Shown: positions 28,794 through 37,546 of the stretch, piece after piece
How the letters are laid out: each line of letters opens with the position of its first letter
Position numbering within the stretch: the stretch's first letter is position 1
Source of the DNA: Loktanella sp. Alg231-35
GTDB taxonomy: Bacteria > Pseudomonadota > Alphaproteobacteria > Rhodobacterales > Rhodobacteraceae
Assembly: GCF_900143545.1 (NCBI RefSeq)
Contig: NZ_FREV01000002.1
Location: 18 to 64,017, forward strand
Length of the DNA stretch: 64,000 bases
Reading direction: 5' to 3'
Program-made: the position numbers and the translations under genes
The notes under the pieces: model-generated
Database searches by the model: none
What the model was told of the DNA's origin: nothing
Seen by the model: only the letters and a program-made list of their open reading frames with translations

Positions 28794-29198
28794 ATGAGCG
28801 TTATGGCAAAGAGCATGAACAGAGATGGCAAAGCCCCAACCCAGCGGATGCTGCGGGTGGGCGAAATGATCCGGCGGACCTTATCAGAGGTGCTGCAACG
28901 CGGTGACGTGCATGATGATGATCTGGCGCGCATGTCCATTACCGTAGGTGAGGTGCGGATGACGCCTGACCTTGGTATTGCAACGGCCTTTGTCCTGCCT
29001 TTGGGCGGGCAACACAAAGAAGAGGCTTTGGACCTGCTGCGTCGCAATACACGCGAGATCCGGCATTTGGTTGTCAAAGGCGGGTCGATGAAATTCGCGC
29101 CTGAGCTGCGGTTTGAGATCGACGGCACCTTTGATCAGATGGATGCCACCCGCGCCCTGCTGGACGAGGATCATGTGCGGCAGGATCTGGACGACTGA
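28794..29198 (+). CDS. rbfA: Ribosome-binding factor A
   Basis: A 134-residue KH-type protein needed for 16S rRNA 5'-end maturation and cold growth. Family segments include [19 protein letters not shown] at the start and [11 protein letters not shown] near the end. Two ATGs (28794 and 28803) are possible starts; either leaves the domain whole. The stop overlaps the next gene's ATG by 1 nt. Confidence 0.94.
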   Translation: MSVMAKSMNRDGKAPTQRMLRVGEMIRRTLSEVLQRGDVHDDDLARMSITVGEVRMTPDLGIATAFVLPLGGQHKEEALDLLRRNTREIRHLVVKGGSMKFAPELRFEIDGTFDQMDATRALLDEDHVRQDLDD

Positions 29199-29914
29199 TG
29201 CGCTGGGCCTTGTTGGCATTGCTGTTCTGGGCAGCGCCCGCTGCGGCGGTGACCTGCGAGGATGTCGATTATCTGAACAGAAGCTATACCACCTGCACGG
29301 TGGATGTGACCACCGAGGCGCTGCGCTTGTTTCACAAAGACGCTGAGGGCAATGTAATCGGCAGCTTCAGTGCGTTGGAAGATTTGCCTGATGTCACGAA
29401 GCTGGCTTTTGCGATGAATGCAGGCATGTACCACGATGATCGCTCGCCTGTGGGTCACTACGTCGAAGACGGGGTGGAAACGATGCGGGTAATTACCAAT
29501 GCGGGCCCGGGAAACTTTGGCCTGTTGCCCAATGGGGTCTTTTGTATCTCCGAGGGGCATGCGCAGGTCTATGAAACCTTGCAATATGTAGAGGCGGCGC
29601 CCGCTTGTCGCGACGCCACCCAGTCAGGTCCGATGCTGGTGATTGATGGCGAGTTGCATCCACGTTTCCTGGAAGACAGCACATCGCGATTTGTCCGCAA
29701 TGGCGTTGGCACCACCGCCGATGGAAGCGACGCCGTGTTCGTTATCTCGAATGACCCGGTGTCATTTCACGCATTTGGCAGCTTCTTTCGCGACTATCTG
29801 GCGTTGCCCAATGCGCTTTATTTTGATGGCAAAGTATCACGGCTTTATGCTCGCGACATGAATCGCAGCGATTTTGGCTTTCAGCTTGGGCCGATGGTCG
29901 CTGTGACCGAATAG
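29198..29914 (+). CDS. Phosphodiester glycosidase family protein (DUF2233/NAGPA), secreted
   Basis: A 238-residue protein with a signal peptide ([17 protein letters not shown]) and a NAGPA-like domain: AFAMNAGMYHDDRSPVGHY, the central GPGNFGLLPNGVF, ATQSGPMLVIDG and the C-terminal ALYFDGKVSRLY. Human NAGPA removes GlcNAc from a phosphodiester; bacterial relatives are envelope proteins of unproven substrate. It is coupled to rbfA by a 1-nt overlap although the functions appear unrelated. A hairpin follows its stop. Confidence 0.88.
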   Translation: MRWALLALLFWAAPAAAVTCEDVDYLNRSYTTCTVDVTTEALRLFHKDAEGNVIGSFSALEDLPDVTKLAFAMNAGMYHDDRSPVGHYVEDGVETMRVITNAGPGNFGLLPNGVFCISEGHAQVYETLQYVEAAPACRDATQSGPMLVIDGELHPRFLEDSTSRFVRNGVGTTADGSDAVFVISNDPVSFHAFGSFFRDYLALPNALYFDGKVSRLYARDMNRSDFGFQLGPMVAVTE

Positions 29915-29918
29915 GGTT

Positions 29919-29936
29919 GGTGGGTCGAGACCCACC
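29919..29936. terminator. Hairpin GGTGGGTC-GA-GACCCACC between convergent genes
   Basis: Perfect 8-bp arms with a 2-nt loop, lying between the glycosidase stop and the NUDIX hydrolase stop, which abuts it. A bidirectional terminator is the natural reading. From memory, close variants of this GGTGGGTC...GACCCACC hairpin are dispersed in Rhodobacteraceae intergenic DNA, so it may be a repeat family member. Confidence 0.6.
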
Positions 29937-30341
29937 TTACGCATCCAGCGCGTCGATCACGGTTTGCAGGTTCGGGCTTTGGTGCAACCCAGCGACATCC
30001 TGCGGCAAGAACCACCCAGCATCCATCGCATCATCTGCGGCCACAGGCGTGCCGGATCGGTATCGGCACTGCACAGCAGCCAAAAGATAGTGAAACCGGA
30101 TCTTCCCCTGTCCGTCCCGCGTGATCACATCGATGTTTGTCAGATAGCGTTCTGCCGTGCCGATCACTCCAGTTTCTTCGTGTAATTCGCGCTCTGCTGC
30201 GGAAAGCGCCGTTTCGCCCAATTCCACATGGCCGCCGGGAAACCCCCAGGTTCCAGCGTTTGGTGCTTTGGCGCGTTTGACCAGAAGCAAGCGCCCTTCG
30301 TGCCGGACCACCGCGATGGCACCCAATGTGGGGCGGGTCAT
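29937..30341 (-). CDS. NUDIX hydrolase
   Basis: A 134-residue pyrophosphohydrolase. The Nudix box is complete: GGHVELGETALS followed by RELHEETGV, with the metal-binding glutamates present. N-terminal MTRPTLGAIAVVRHEGRLLL is typical of the ADP-ribose/NADH-pyrophosphatase-like subgroup; the nucleotide used cannot be told. The start codon overlaps the SGNH hydrolase stop by 4 nt, forming a two-gene operon. Confidence 0.93.
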   Translation of the reverse strand: MTRPTLGAIAVVRHEGRLLLVKRAKAPNAGTWGFPGGHVELGETALSAAERELHEETGVIGTAERYLTNIDVITRDGQGKIRFHYLLAAVQCRYRSGTPVAADDAMDAGWFLPQDVAGLHQSPNLQTVIDALDA

Positions 30342-30976
30342 AGGGAGGCGACCTTGGCCGCGACCGCATGGCCGAGCGTCACGTGATCTTGAGCCTCAAA
30401 ATGCAGCCCATCCAGCGTGCTTACGCCAATGTGGTCTCCTGCATTCATCCATGCGATGCCCCAATGATCGGCAAGCGTACCAATCAGGGCGGGCAGTTCT
30501 TCGGATTTGGCCGCGGCGCCCATCAGGGTCTCGCGGTAGGTGCCTTGTTCCAGTACCGGCGGAGGCGCAATCAGCAGAATGTCGAAACCCTTGTGCCGCG
30601 TTTGATAGGGCTCTGACCGGGCAAGGGCCACAAGACCTGCCAAACCCCCGCAAATCTGCGTGGGCGTTGCTGCGTGATGAGTTTGCAGATCGTTGGTGCC
30701 CAGCATGATCACCAGCAAATCAATGGGTCCGTTGCCTTCAAGGGCAATCCGCAATCCGACAACCCCATCCATATGCGCTCCCATTACAGGGTCCGGGCGA
30801 CAGGTTGTGCGTCCGGGCAGTCCTGCCTCGACCACCTGCCAATCTTTGCCCAACTTGGCCCCCATCACACAAGGCCAGCGTGTGTCAGGCCCATAGCGCC
30901 GGTTCTCGCCCCGTGCCTTTGCTGGGGGTGTGCCATAGGTGTTGCTGTCGCCGAACGCGAGGATGGTTTTAATCAT
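30338..30976 (-). CDS. SGNH/GDSL-family hydrolase (arylesterase-like)
   Basis: A 212-residue esterase. Nucleophile block I is FGDSNTYG (Ser11), block III is MLGTNDLQ and block V is DGLHFEAQDH, giving the Ser-Asp-His set. Gly block II is the GLPGRTT region. No signal peptide, so probably cytoplasmic, unlike many lipases of the clan. It resembles the group of Mycobacterium perhydrolase/arylesterase enzymes. ATG 30974-30976 (MIKTILAFG) is preferred to the one two codons earlier. Confidence 0.92.
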   Translation of the reverse strand: MIKTILAFGDSNTYGTPPAKARGENRRYGPDTRWPCVMGAKLGKDWQVVEAGLPGRTTCRPDPVMGAHMDGVVGLRIALEGNGPIDLLVIMLGTNDLQTHHAATPTQICGGLAGLVALARSEPYQTRHKGFDILLIAPPPVLEQGTYRETLMGAAAKSEELPALIGTLADHWGIAWMNAGDHIGVSTLDGLHFEAQDHVTLGHAVAAKVASL

Positions 30977-31084
30977 GCCCACACGCTAGGAGGGCCGCTG
31001 CCAATGGTAAAGCGGGTTTGCCCCTTGGCCTTGGCCCGTATTGCGCACATATAGAGGGCAACTAGTGGATAAAGGAGACAGAGC

Positions 31085-31996
31085 ATGCTGGAACTGGATG
31101 CAAACCCAAGCGCCCCTGCTGATCTGATCAAGGACGGCACAGACGCAAGTTTCGCAGCGGATGTGATCGAAGCGTCCCAGAGTGTGCCCGTCATCGTGGA
31201 TTTCTGGGCGCAATGGTGTGGCCCTTGCAAAACGCTTGGCCCTGCGATTGAAGCTGCGGTGACCAATGCCAAAGGCCGGGTCAAATTGGTCAAGATCGAT
31301 GTGGATGCCAATCAGGCCTATGCGGGCCAGTTGCAGGTGCAATCGATTCCGACTGTTTATGCATTCTATCAGGGCCGTCCTGTTGATGGTTTCCAAGGTG
31401 CGTTGCCGCCCTCTGAGATCAACGCCTTTGTCGAAAAAGTTGCAGCCTTGGCCGGTGAACCAGAAGAAGACGGGCTGAGTGCCGCGATAGAGGCCGCTGA
31501 GCAGATGTTAGAGGAAGGAGCCGCAGCAGATGCAGCAGAGACCTTTGCCGCCATCCTGCAAGAAGAACCCAATAATGCTGCCGCATACGCCGGGTTGGTC
31601 CGATCCTACATTGCCTTGGGCGATCTGGATCAGGCCGAGGCCGTGTTGAACGGCGCACCGGCCGAGATTTCCACCGATCCGCTGCTTGAAGCGGTGCATG
31701 CCCAAATCACCCTTGCCAAAGAGGCGGCAAATGCCGGTCCCGTGGCAGATTTGCAGGCAGCGGTCGATGCGGCCCCGGATGATCATCAGGCTCGCTTTGA
31801 TCTGGCAACGGCCTTGCACGGCAATGGTGACGTGGAGAGTGCGGTCAACGAATTGCTTGAATTGTTCCGCCGCGACCGAGAGTGGAACGACGGTGCTGCC
31901 AAGGCCCAGCTGTTTACGATCTTTGACGCCAGCGATGCCAAAGACCCTATTGTTTTGAACGGAAGGCGGAAATTGTCGTCGATGATATTTGCCTGA
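31085..31996 (+). CDS. Thioredoxin-TPR co-chaperone (YbbN/CnoX type)
   Basis: A 303-residue protein: a thioredoxin domain (about 20-125) with active site WCGPC at 44-48, then a tetratricopeptide region (about 135-300). This matches YbbN/CnoX, a holdase that protects proteins from hypochlorous stress and hands them to GroEL. Alphaproteobacterial versions, like this one, keep both active-site cysteines (the E. coli protein has lost one), so redox activity is plausible. A purine-rich ribosome site (AAAGGAGA) precedes the ATG. Confidence 0.92.
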   Translation: MLELDANPSAPADLIKDGTDASFAADVIEASQSVPVIVDFWAQWCGPCKTLGPAIEAAVTNAKGRVKLVKIDVDANQAYAGQLQVQSIPTVYAFYQGRPVDGFQGALPPSEINAFVEKVAALAGEPEEDGLSAAIEAAEQMLEEGAAADAAETFAAILQEEPNNAAAYAGLVRSYIALGDLDQAEAVLNGAPAEISTDPLLEAVHAQITLAKEAANAGPVADLQAAVDAAPDDHQARFDLATALHGNGDVESAVNELLELFRRDREWNDGAAKAQLFTIFDASDAKDPIVLNGRRKLSSMIFA

Positions 31997-32023
31997 GGAC
32001 GGCTTTGGTCTACTTTTGTCAAT

Positions 32024-32665
32024 ATGATATCTTCGACTGACCTGCCGGACGTCGTTCCGGTGTTCCCGTTACCCGGTGCGCTGTTGTTGCCAAGGGCCCG
32101 TTTGCCGCTGCATTTGTTTGAGCCGCGCTATCTGGCGATGTTGGATGATGTGCTCAAAACCTCCAATCGTTTGATTGGCATGGTGCAGCCTTATGAGGGC
32201 CCCGACGGGGCAGGCAAACTGCATAGCATTGGTTGCGCCGGCAAGGTCACAGCGTTTTCCGAGACCGAAGACGGGCGCTATATGATTACCCTTTCTGGGG
32301 CGTCGCGCTTTCGGATTGCTGAAGAGGTCGAAGGGTTCACCCCCTATCGCCGCTGCAAGGTCAGTTGGGACGGTTTTGATCGCGATCTTGGCCCGGTTGA
32401 AAAGGATGGGCATTTTGACCGACCTGCTTTCATGGATGCGTTGGGCCGCTATTTGACGGAACATGGCCTTTCCACCGATTGGGAAAGCCTGGGCGAGGCA
32501 GAGGATGAGCTGTTGATCAACTCTCTTTCGATGCTGTGCCCGTTTGAACCCGAGGACAAACAAGCCCTGCTCGAAGCCCCGTCCTTGACTACCCGCCGTG
32601 AAACCCTCACCACCCTGATCGAGTTCGCCTTGCGGGGTGGATCAGGTGAAGAGGTAATGCAATGA
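32024..32665 (+). CDS. LON peptidase N-terminal-domain protein
   Basis: A 213-residue free-standing Lon substrate-binding (PUA-like) domain: [20 protein letters not shown], then [11 protein letters not shown] and [18 protein letters not shown]. No ATPase or protease domain follows, as usual for this family. The role is unknown. Its TGA overlaps the Trm112-like gene's ATG, and it follows the YbbN-type gene by 27 nt, so the three are probably one transcript. Confidence 0.92.
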   Translation: MISSTDLPDVVPVFPLPGALLLPRARLPLHLFEPRYLAMLDDVLKTSNRLIGMVQPYEGPDGAGKLHSIGCAGKVTAFSETEDGRYMITLSGASRFRIAEEVEGFTPYRRCKVSWDGFDRDLGPVEKDGHFDRPAFMDALGRYLTEHGLSTDWESLGEAEDELLINSLSMLCPFEPEDKQALLEAPSLTTRRETLTTLIEFALRGGSGEEVMQ

Positions 32666-32841
32666 GCGAGACTCTGTTTGATCCCAAGATGCTTGAGGCA
32701 TTGGTGTGTCCGATGACTCAGGGCACTCTGGACTATGATGCAGGAAATCAGGAGCTGGTCAGCCGTGCAGGCAAGCTGGCGTTTCCGATCCGCAACGGCA
32801 TCCCAGTGATGCTGGTCGATGAGGCGCGCAAGCTAGACTAG
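32662..32841 (+). CDS. Trm112-like (YcaR family) small protein
   Basis: A 59-residue protein, overlapping the preceding stop by 4 nt. [28 protein letters not shown] and DEARKL are the family signature. Enteric YcaR has a CPxC motif; here only the first cysteine remains (CPMTQG), so the zinc knuckle is incomplete. Eukaryotic Trm112 activates methyltransferases; the bacterial role is unknown. Confidence 0.88.
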   Translation: MSETLFDPKMLEALVCPMTQGTLDYDAGNQELVSRAGKLAFPIRNGIPVMLVDEARKLD

Positions 32842-33078
32842 TGCGTTTCAGCAGTTTTTCGATGAAATCGATGGCCATTGATCGGCTGGGGTGTTCCCGC
32901 AGCGCGCACAAAATGCGTTGTGAAAGCGCGATCTCGTGCTAGGTTCGGGATTATTTTGTAGCACTTTTTGAGAACCTGAACCCTTTGACGCTGCCTGAAA
33001 TTCAGGAATTTCAATGCGTTAGGCTGCCTATGTATCAGCAGGTCGCCCAAGAAGTGCCTTTGACGATGGGGGATAGAA

Positions 33079-33462
33079 TTGGCCAACGGTGACGTGGACA
33101 AGGTATTTGGTGCAACGCTGACCGACATGGTGGCGGATATCGGCAAGAGTGTCGCGCAGGCCGCCGAACAGCTGAGCTTGGATCAGTTGAAAGCGCTTGA
33201 GAACTATCCTCAGGAACTGCGCGATCTGGGCATTCCGCCGGTTTTCTACCACATGCAGGATGTCGATGTAGAGCTTAAGGTCGTGATGGAGATGAGCTCT
33301 TCGATGGAGGAAGGAAAGCGCGGCGCAATTGCGGCCTTCTTTCTTGGGCCAAAGCTGACCCAGACTGATACGGTGGATACGACCAGTGCGTCGACGATGC
33401 GTATGCGCTTTGCGCCGGGTCCGGTTGCCGATGGACAAACAGATGGGGCATCCGATGGTTGA
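33079..33462 (+). CDS. Unknown protein, paralogous to the 33970-34500 product (trio member 1)
   Basis: A 127-residue soluble protein starting at TTG 33079 with GGGGGA 5 nt upstream. Key stretches are FGATLTDMVADIGKSVA, then IPPVFYHMQDVDVELKVVM. By eye these line up with FGEMVQKLALSVA and LPAFYAVQEAEIEVKMAIS of the 33970-34500 protein, so the two are probably homologous. The shape recalls DUF2589-type proteins, without certainty. No signal peptide. It overlaps the next gene by 8 nt. Confidence 0.68.
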   Translation: MANGDVDKVFGATLTDMVADIGKSVAQAAEQLSLDQLKALENYPQELRDLGIPPVFYHMQDVDVELKVVMEMSSSMEEGKRGAIAAFFLGPKLTQTDTVDTTSASTMRMRFAPGPVADGQTDGASDG

Positions 33463-33937
33463 GAAGGAACAAAGCGGACCAATTGACGTTCGGGTGACAG
33501 AACTGCCCGAGGCATTCACGAGCCTTCTGCAATCGCTGGCGGACCGTCTGACGGCGATGGAAGCGCGCGAGGTGAAGTTGCTGGAGATGATTTCAGAGCT
33601 TCAAAGCCGGGTCGATGATCTGGAGGACGCTGGAACAGGCGACATGCTGCTTGGTGCCGGTGGGCCGGTGGTGAACCCGATGGCCACTGACCCCGATACC
33701 AAATCCGTGGATGCCGGAACATTTGCGCAGGCGCTTGGCGAACAGATCCTTGCGGGGTCGGATGAAAGCAGCGACTTCACCATCGACAATGTCACGGTCG
33801 AGGCCGTGGGCGGGCTTGGTCAGGATGGCACGCGCGCGCAAATCACCACCAATGCCAAGCAGCAGGCCGTCAGTCAGAACGCATCCAAGATCACATTCTC
33901 GGTCAGGCGACGCACACCAACACAGATTATCGAATAG
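33455..33937 (+). CDS. Unknown coiled-coil protein (trio member 2)
   Basis: A 160-residue acidic protein from ATG 33455 (MVEKEQSG); an in-frame ATG at 33431 is also possible. Residues about 15-55 form a leucine/charged heptad-type coiled coil (LLQSLADRLTAMEAREVKLL and EMISELQSRVDDLED). The C-terminal half has DFTIDNVTVEAVGGLGQDG and ends in basic ITFSVRRR. The 8-nt overlap with member 1 and 32-nt gap to member 3 suggest co-transcription and possibly a complex. Function not recognised. Confidence 0.65.
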   Translation: MVEKEQSGPIDVRVTELPEAFTSLLQSLADRLTAMEAREVKLLEMISELQSRVDDLEDAGTGDMLLGAGGPVVNPMATDPDTKSVDAGTFAQALGEQILAGSDESSDFTIDNVTVEAVGGLGQDGTRAQITTNAKQQAVSQNASKITFSVRRRTPTQIIE

Positions 33938-33969
33938 GACCTAGAGATATCAGGAAAGGGATTTAAGCC

Positions 33970-34500
33970 ATGAGTATTGGGCAAGAACTACTGAACGTAC
34001 CATTTGGGGAAATGGTGCAGAAACTGGCGCTTTCGGTTGCCGAAGGGCAGACAGAGTTGGACCGCCATTCGACGGAAGTCGCCAAATACATGGCGGATCA
34101 GAAAATCAAGCTACCCGATCTGTCCAACCCCGAAGGTGCAACAAAGGAATTCAGTTTGGTCGCCATGGGGTTCCTGCCTGCATTCTATGCCGTCCAAGAA
34201 GCCGAGATCGAAGTGAAAATGGCAATCTCGATGAGCAAGCAGACCGAAAAGGCGGGCAGTGCTTCGGTCAAAGGTGGCTGGGGGCCTGTAGCCGCGCAGG
34301 TCAACGCCAGCTATTCGTCGCGCTATGCATATAGCCAAGAAGGCGCCAGCCGCCTGACCATCAAGCTCGCCCCTGCCGACCCACCCGTCATCTTGCAAAA
34401 ATACATGGAAGCCGTGACAGCGGCGATGCTGGCCAAGAACCCGGTGCTGCCGGATGATTCATCGCAGGACGACAAGACGCGCAAGCAGCGCGATACCTGA
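33970..34500 (+). CDS. Unknown protein (trio member 3), DUF2589-like by eye
   Basis: A 176-residue protein with AGGAAAGG about 14 nt before the ATG. The N-terminal VPFGEMVQKLALSVAEGQTE and the FLPAFYAVQEAEIEVKMAIS strand pair match the pattern of trio member 1. After that come SVKGGWGPVAAQVNASYSSR and a C-terminal helix ending in charged KTRKQRDT. The FG...LP...strand layout recalls DUF2589 proteins, whose function is unknown. No signal peptide or transmembrane helix. Confidence 0.7.
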   Translation: MSIGQELLNVPFGEMVQKLALSVAEGQTELDRHSTEVAKYMADQKIKLPDLSNPEGATKEFSLVAMGFLPAFYAVQEAEIEVKMAISMSKQTEKAGSASVKGGWGPVAAQVNASYSSRYAYSQEGASRLTIKLAPADPPVILQKYMEAVTAAMLAKNPVLPDDSSQDDKTRKQRDT

Positions 34501-34520
34501 CGGCATCAGGCGCATCTAAC

Positions 34521-34907
34521 ATGAAGAGCGAACGAGGCGACGAAGACACGCTGCTCGCGGCGCTTACGCGATGTGAGACTGATGTATGGGACGCCCTTGT
34601 TATCGGGAACATGCGCGCAGATGATGCGGCTTTGGATGACGGTTTTCTGGGGGTCTACTCTGACGGGTTTGCCGGGAAAGCCGACCATGTTCAGCAGCTT
34701 GCCGACGGCCCAACAATCCAGTCATTTCAGCTTTTCGATTTGCGCGTCTTGGCCTTAGGCCCAGATCATGCGGTGTTGTCATATCGCGCAGCGTATCTGC
34801 GTGTGCATCACTCTGAACCTGAGGCAATGTACGTCAGTTCCATCTGGCGGCGCAAAGGGCAGGGCTGGATCAATGTCTTTAGTCAGGACACGCCCGCCCT
34901 GGGGTGA
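34521..34907 (+). CDS. SnoaL/NTF2-like (DUF4440-type) protein
   Basis: A 128-residue single-domain protein: N-terminal helix ETDVWDALVIGNMRADDAAL, then the cone-fold strands FQLFDLRVLALGPDHAVLSY and the terminal SSIWRRKGQGWINVF, typical of NTF2-like proteins. No catalytic motif is diagnostic; members include enzymes, binding proteins and immunity-like proteins. It follows the trio by 20 nt and may belong to the same transcript. It converges with the UbiH-like gene with 5 nt between stops. Confidence 0.8.
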   Translation: MKSERGDEDTLLAALTRCETDVWDALVIGNMRADDAALDDGFLGVYSDGFAGKADHVQQLADGPTIQSFQLFDLRVLALGPDHAVLSYRAAYLRVHHSEPEAMYVSSIWRRKGQGWINVFSQDTPALG

Positions 34908-34912
34908 TGGGG

Positions 34913-36124
34913 CTATCCCCGCATTAATCGCGGCAAGTCCCCTGACAGCCCTGCTGCTTCGCGGATAAATCCGCGCCGCAGTCCCGGTGCTGCATTGACC
35001 AGCCCCATGCCAATATCACGTGCGGCTCGCAGCAGCGGGTTGTCGTTTGAAAACAGCTTGTTGAACGTATCCGTGGCCAACGCCAACGTTGTTGTGTCGA
35101 ACCGTCGCCATTGTTGATAGCGCGCGAGTGTCTGCAAACTGCCGATATCTTCGCCGCGCCCACGCGCCTGTTCCAGTACATCCGCCAAGGCCGCGACATC
35201 GCGCAGACCCGCGTTCAGCCCTTGCCCCGCAATCGGATGCACCCCATGTGCCGCGTCGCCAACCAAGGCAACCCGGTCCGCCACAAAGCTGTTGGCCAGG
35301 GTCAGCCCAAGCGAATAGCTGAATCTTGCGCCTGTCAGGCTGATTTCGCCCAGAAAACTGCCAAAGGCGGGGCGTAGGGCGTCAAGGAAATCGGCGGCAC
35401 TCATCGAGATCAGCTCGGCGGCGCGTGCGTCTGCTTCGCTCCATACAATAGAACTGCGGTTTTTGGTCAGCGGCAGAATGGCTAGCGGGCCATCGGGCAT
35501 AAAGAACTGATGCGCGATCCCGCCATGTGGCTTTTCATGTTCGACGGCACATACGACGGCCGTTTGCCCGTAGCCCCAGCCGGTGCGTTTGATTCCTGCG
35601 CGCGTGGCGGTGCCGCTTTTGCGCCCGTCTGATCCTACCAGCAGCGTTCCGTTCAACTTCTGTCCCGACGCCAATGTGACCGTGACGCCAGCCTGATCCA
35701 CCTGTTGCGCCACGACGGTTTCGCTTGCCAAATGTGTAATCAGCGGGGCGTCTGCCATCGCATCCAGAAAGGCGCGCCGCAGGTGCCGGTCTTCGACCAT
35801 ATAGCCCATGGGTCCTTCTTCGATCTCGGTATGATCAAAGTGCATCATCCAAGGGGACGGTCCTTCGCCAGAACGGCCATCTGTGACCTTGATCTCCAAC
35901 ATCGGCTGCGCATGTTTAGCGATGCCATCCCAGATGCCGATCCCGCGCAATAATCGCATGGAGGCATGGGCGAGAGCGTAACTGCGCCCGTCAAAATCCA
36001 CGCGTTTGCGGGTGTCGAGCGCCAGGCTATCGACAATCGTCACCGAAAAACCTGCCTGCGCTGCCGCCAGTGCCAAGGCTGGCCCGTTTAGCCCGCCGCC
36101 TACGATGATCAGATCCGTTTTCAT
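34913..36124 (-). CDS. UbiH/UbiF-type FAD monooxygenase (ubiquinone biosynthesis)
   Basis: A 403-residue flavoprotein hydroxylase. FAD-binding GGGLNGPALALAAAQAG lies at the N-terminus (MKTDLIIVGGG...). The C-terminal signature is GDAAHGVHPIAGQGLNAGLR, characteristic of UbiH/UbiF/COQ6. The frame is open further upstream, but ATG 36122-36124 gives the expected N-terminus; the extension would run into the amidase region. It should hydroxylate the ubiquinone ring. COQ9 at 46192-46890 acts in the same pathway. Divergent from the amidase with 78 nt between. Confidence 0.92.
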   Translation of the reverse strand: MKTDLIIVGGGLNGPALALAAAQAGFSVTIVDSLALDTRKRVDFDGRSYALAHASMRLLRGIGIWDGIAKHAQPMLEIKVTDGRSGEGPSPWMMHFDHTEIEEGPMGYMVEDRHLRRAFLDAMADAPLITHLASETVVAQQVDQAGVTVTLASGQKLNGTLLVGSDGRKSGTATRAGIKRTGWGYGQTAVVCAVEHEKPHGGIAHQFFMPDGPLAILPLTKNRSSIVWSEADARAAELISMSAADFLDALRPAFGSFLGEISLTGARFSYSLGLTLANSFVADRVALVGDAAHGVHPIAGQGLNAGLRDVAALADVLEQARGRGEDIGSLQTLARYQQWRRFDTTTLALATDTFNKLFSNDNPLLRAARDIGMGLVNAAPGLRRGFIREAAGLSGDLPRLMRG

Positions 36125-36202
36125 GTGCTGCAATATGCGCGCCCAGCCGGGATTGTCCATGTGCCACATGGCCGCTACCGTCGCCCCGAACAGGAGAGTG
36201 AC

Positions 36203-37531
36203 ATGCAAGACTGGCGATGGATGACCGCAGCAGACCTTGGGCGCGGGATTGGGGCAGGTGATATTGATCCCGTAGCGCTGACAGAGGTCTATCTGGAAGC
36301 CATCGACTCCCATGAACATCGCGACCGGATCTATGCCCGCGTGACCCACGATCGCGCGCGGGCCGAGGCGAAAGCGGCATCAGAACGTGTGCAATCGGGC
36401 ATGCGCCGAGGCTTGCTGGATGGCGTGCCGGTGTCGTGGAAGGATTTGTTCGACACAGTCGGGATTGGCACCGAAGCAGGCACCAAACTAATGGAAGGAC
36501 GCGTGCCGGACGAAGACGCTGCCGTTCTCAAGGCTGCAACTGCCGCCGGATTGGTCTGTCTGGGCAAAACCCACATGTCAGAGATTGCGTTTTCCGGTTT
36601 GGGGTTAAACCCGATTACGGCCACACCTCCGTGTGTGAATGATCATGATGCAGTGCCGGGGGGGTCTTCATCAGGGGCGGGGGCCTCGGTTGCGTTTGGA
36701 TTGGCGGCGGCAGGTATTGGTTCTGATACCGGCGGCTCTGTGCGTATACCCTCGGCTTGGAATGATCTGGTGGGCCTGAAAACGACGCATGGGCGGCTAT
36801 CGCTGGACGGTGTTGTGCCGTTGTGCTTGACCTTTGATACGGTTGGTCCGCTGTGCCGTTCGGTTGAGGATGCTAATCTGCTCTTGGCTGTATTGGAGGG
36901 GGGCAAACCTGCTGATCTGACCGGCGGCAGCCTTGAAGGCGCGCGCTTGATGGTTCTCGACACGATCGCGCCAGACGATGTGCGTGATGCGCCCCGCGCT
37001 GCATTTGAAGGTGCCGTGGCACGTTTGCAGGCCGCCGGCGCGCAGGTCGAACATCGCTATTTTGCGCAACTCCTTGATGCGTTCAATGTGGCTGGCAATC
37101 TTTATGCCGCCGACAGTTATGGCTGGTGGCGTGATCTGGTCGAGGCGCAACCAGAAAAGATGTTCCCGCAAATATTGGAACGTGTGCGCGGTGGGCAGAC
37201 AGTGAGCGGGCCAGATTATTGCGCTGGCTGGAATATGCTGCGTGACATCCGCAAACAGTACCACGCCGAGACAGCGCAGTTCGACGCGGTGATCATGCCG
37301 TCGGCCCCAATCATGCCGCCCAATGCAGAGCGTTTGCTGAACGATGATGACTACTACAAATCCGAGAATCTGCTGGCGCTTCGGAACACGCGGGTGGCGA
37401 ACCTGATGGATGTGTGCTCGATCACATTGCCGACGGGGGTGCCGTCATGCGGGATTGTGCTGAATGGGCAGAATGGGACCGAGGAGGCGCTGTTGCGGGT
37501 GGCAGCTGCGGTGGAGCGGGTTTTAGGGTAG
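36203..37531 (+). CDS. Amidase (amidase-signature family)
   Basis: A 442-residue Ser-cisSer-Lys hydrolase. The general base is K80 in VPVSWKDLFD. The signature GGSSSGAG (cis-Ser 155/156) and nucleophile S179 in SDTGGSVRIPS are present, so the enzyme should be active on a small amide. It differs from GatA in length and lacks gatB/C neighbours. ATG 36203 has CAGGAGAG upstream. The amide is unknown. It is followed by the DUF3885 remnant. Confidence 0.93.
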   Translation: MQDWRWMTAADLGRGIGAGDIDPVALTEVYLEAIDSHEHRDRIYARVTHDRARAEAKAASERVQSGMRRGLLDGVPVSWKDLFDTVGIGTEAGTKLMEGRVPDEDAAVLKAATAAGLVCLGKTHMSEIAFSGLGLNPITATPPCVNDHDAVPGGSSSGAGASVAFGLAAAGIGSDTGGSVRIPSAWNDLVGLKTTHGRLSLDGVVPLCLTFDTVGPLCRSVEDANLLLAVLEGGKPADLTGGSLEGARLMVLDTIAPDDVRDAPRAAFEGAVARLQAAGAQVEHRYFAQLLDAFNVAGNLYAADSYGWWRDLVEAQPEKMFPQILERVRGGQTVSGPDYCAGWNMLRDIRKQYHAETAQFDAVIMPSAPIMPPNAERLLNDDDYYKSENLLALRNTRVANLMDVCSITLPTGVPSCGIVLNGQNGTEEALLRVAAAVERVLG

Positions 37532-37546
37532 GACCAGAGAACACAT

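Noticed and set aside
32842..33078. Possible small RNA in the gap before the unknown trio
   Set aside because: Only short imperfect repeats are visible; no strong hairpin followed by a T-run and no conserved motif recognised.
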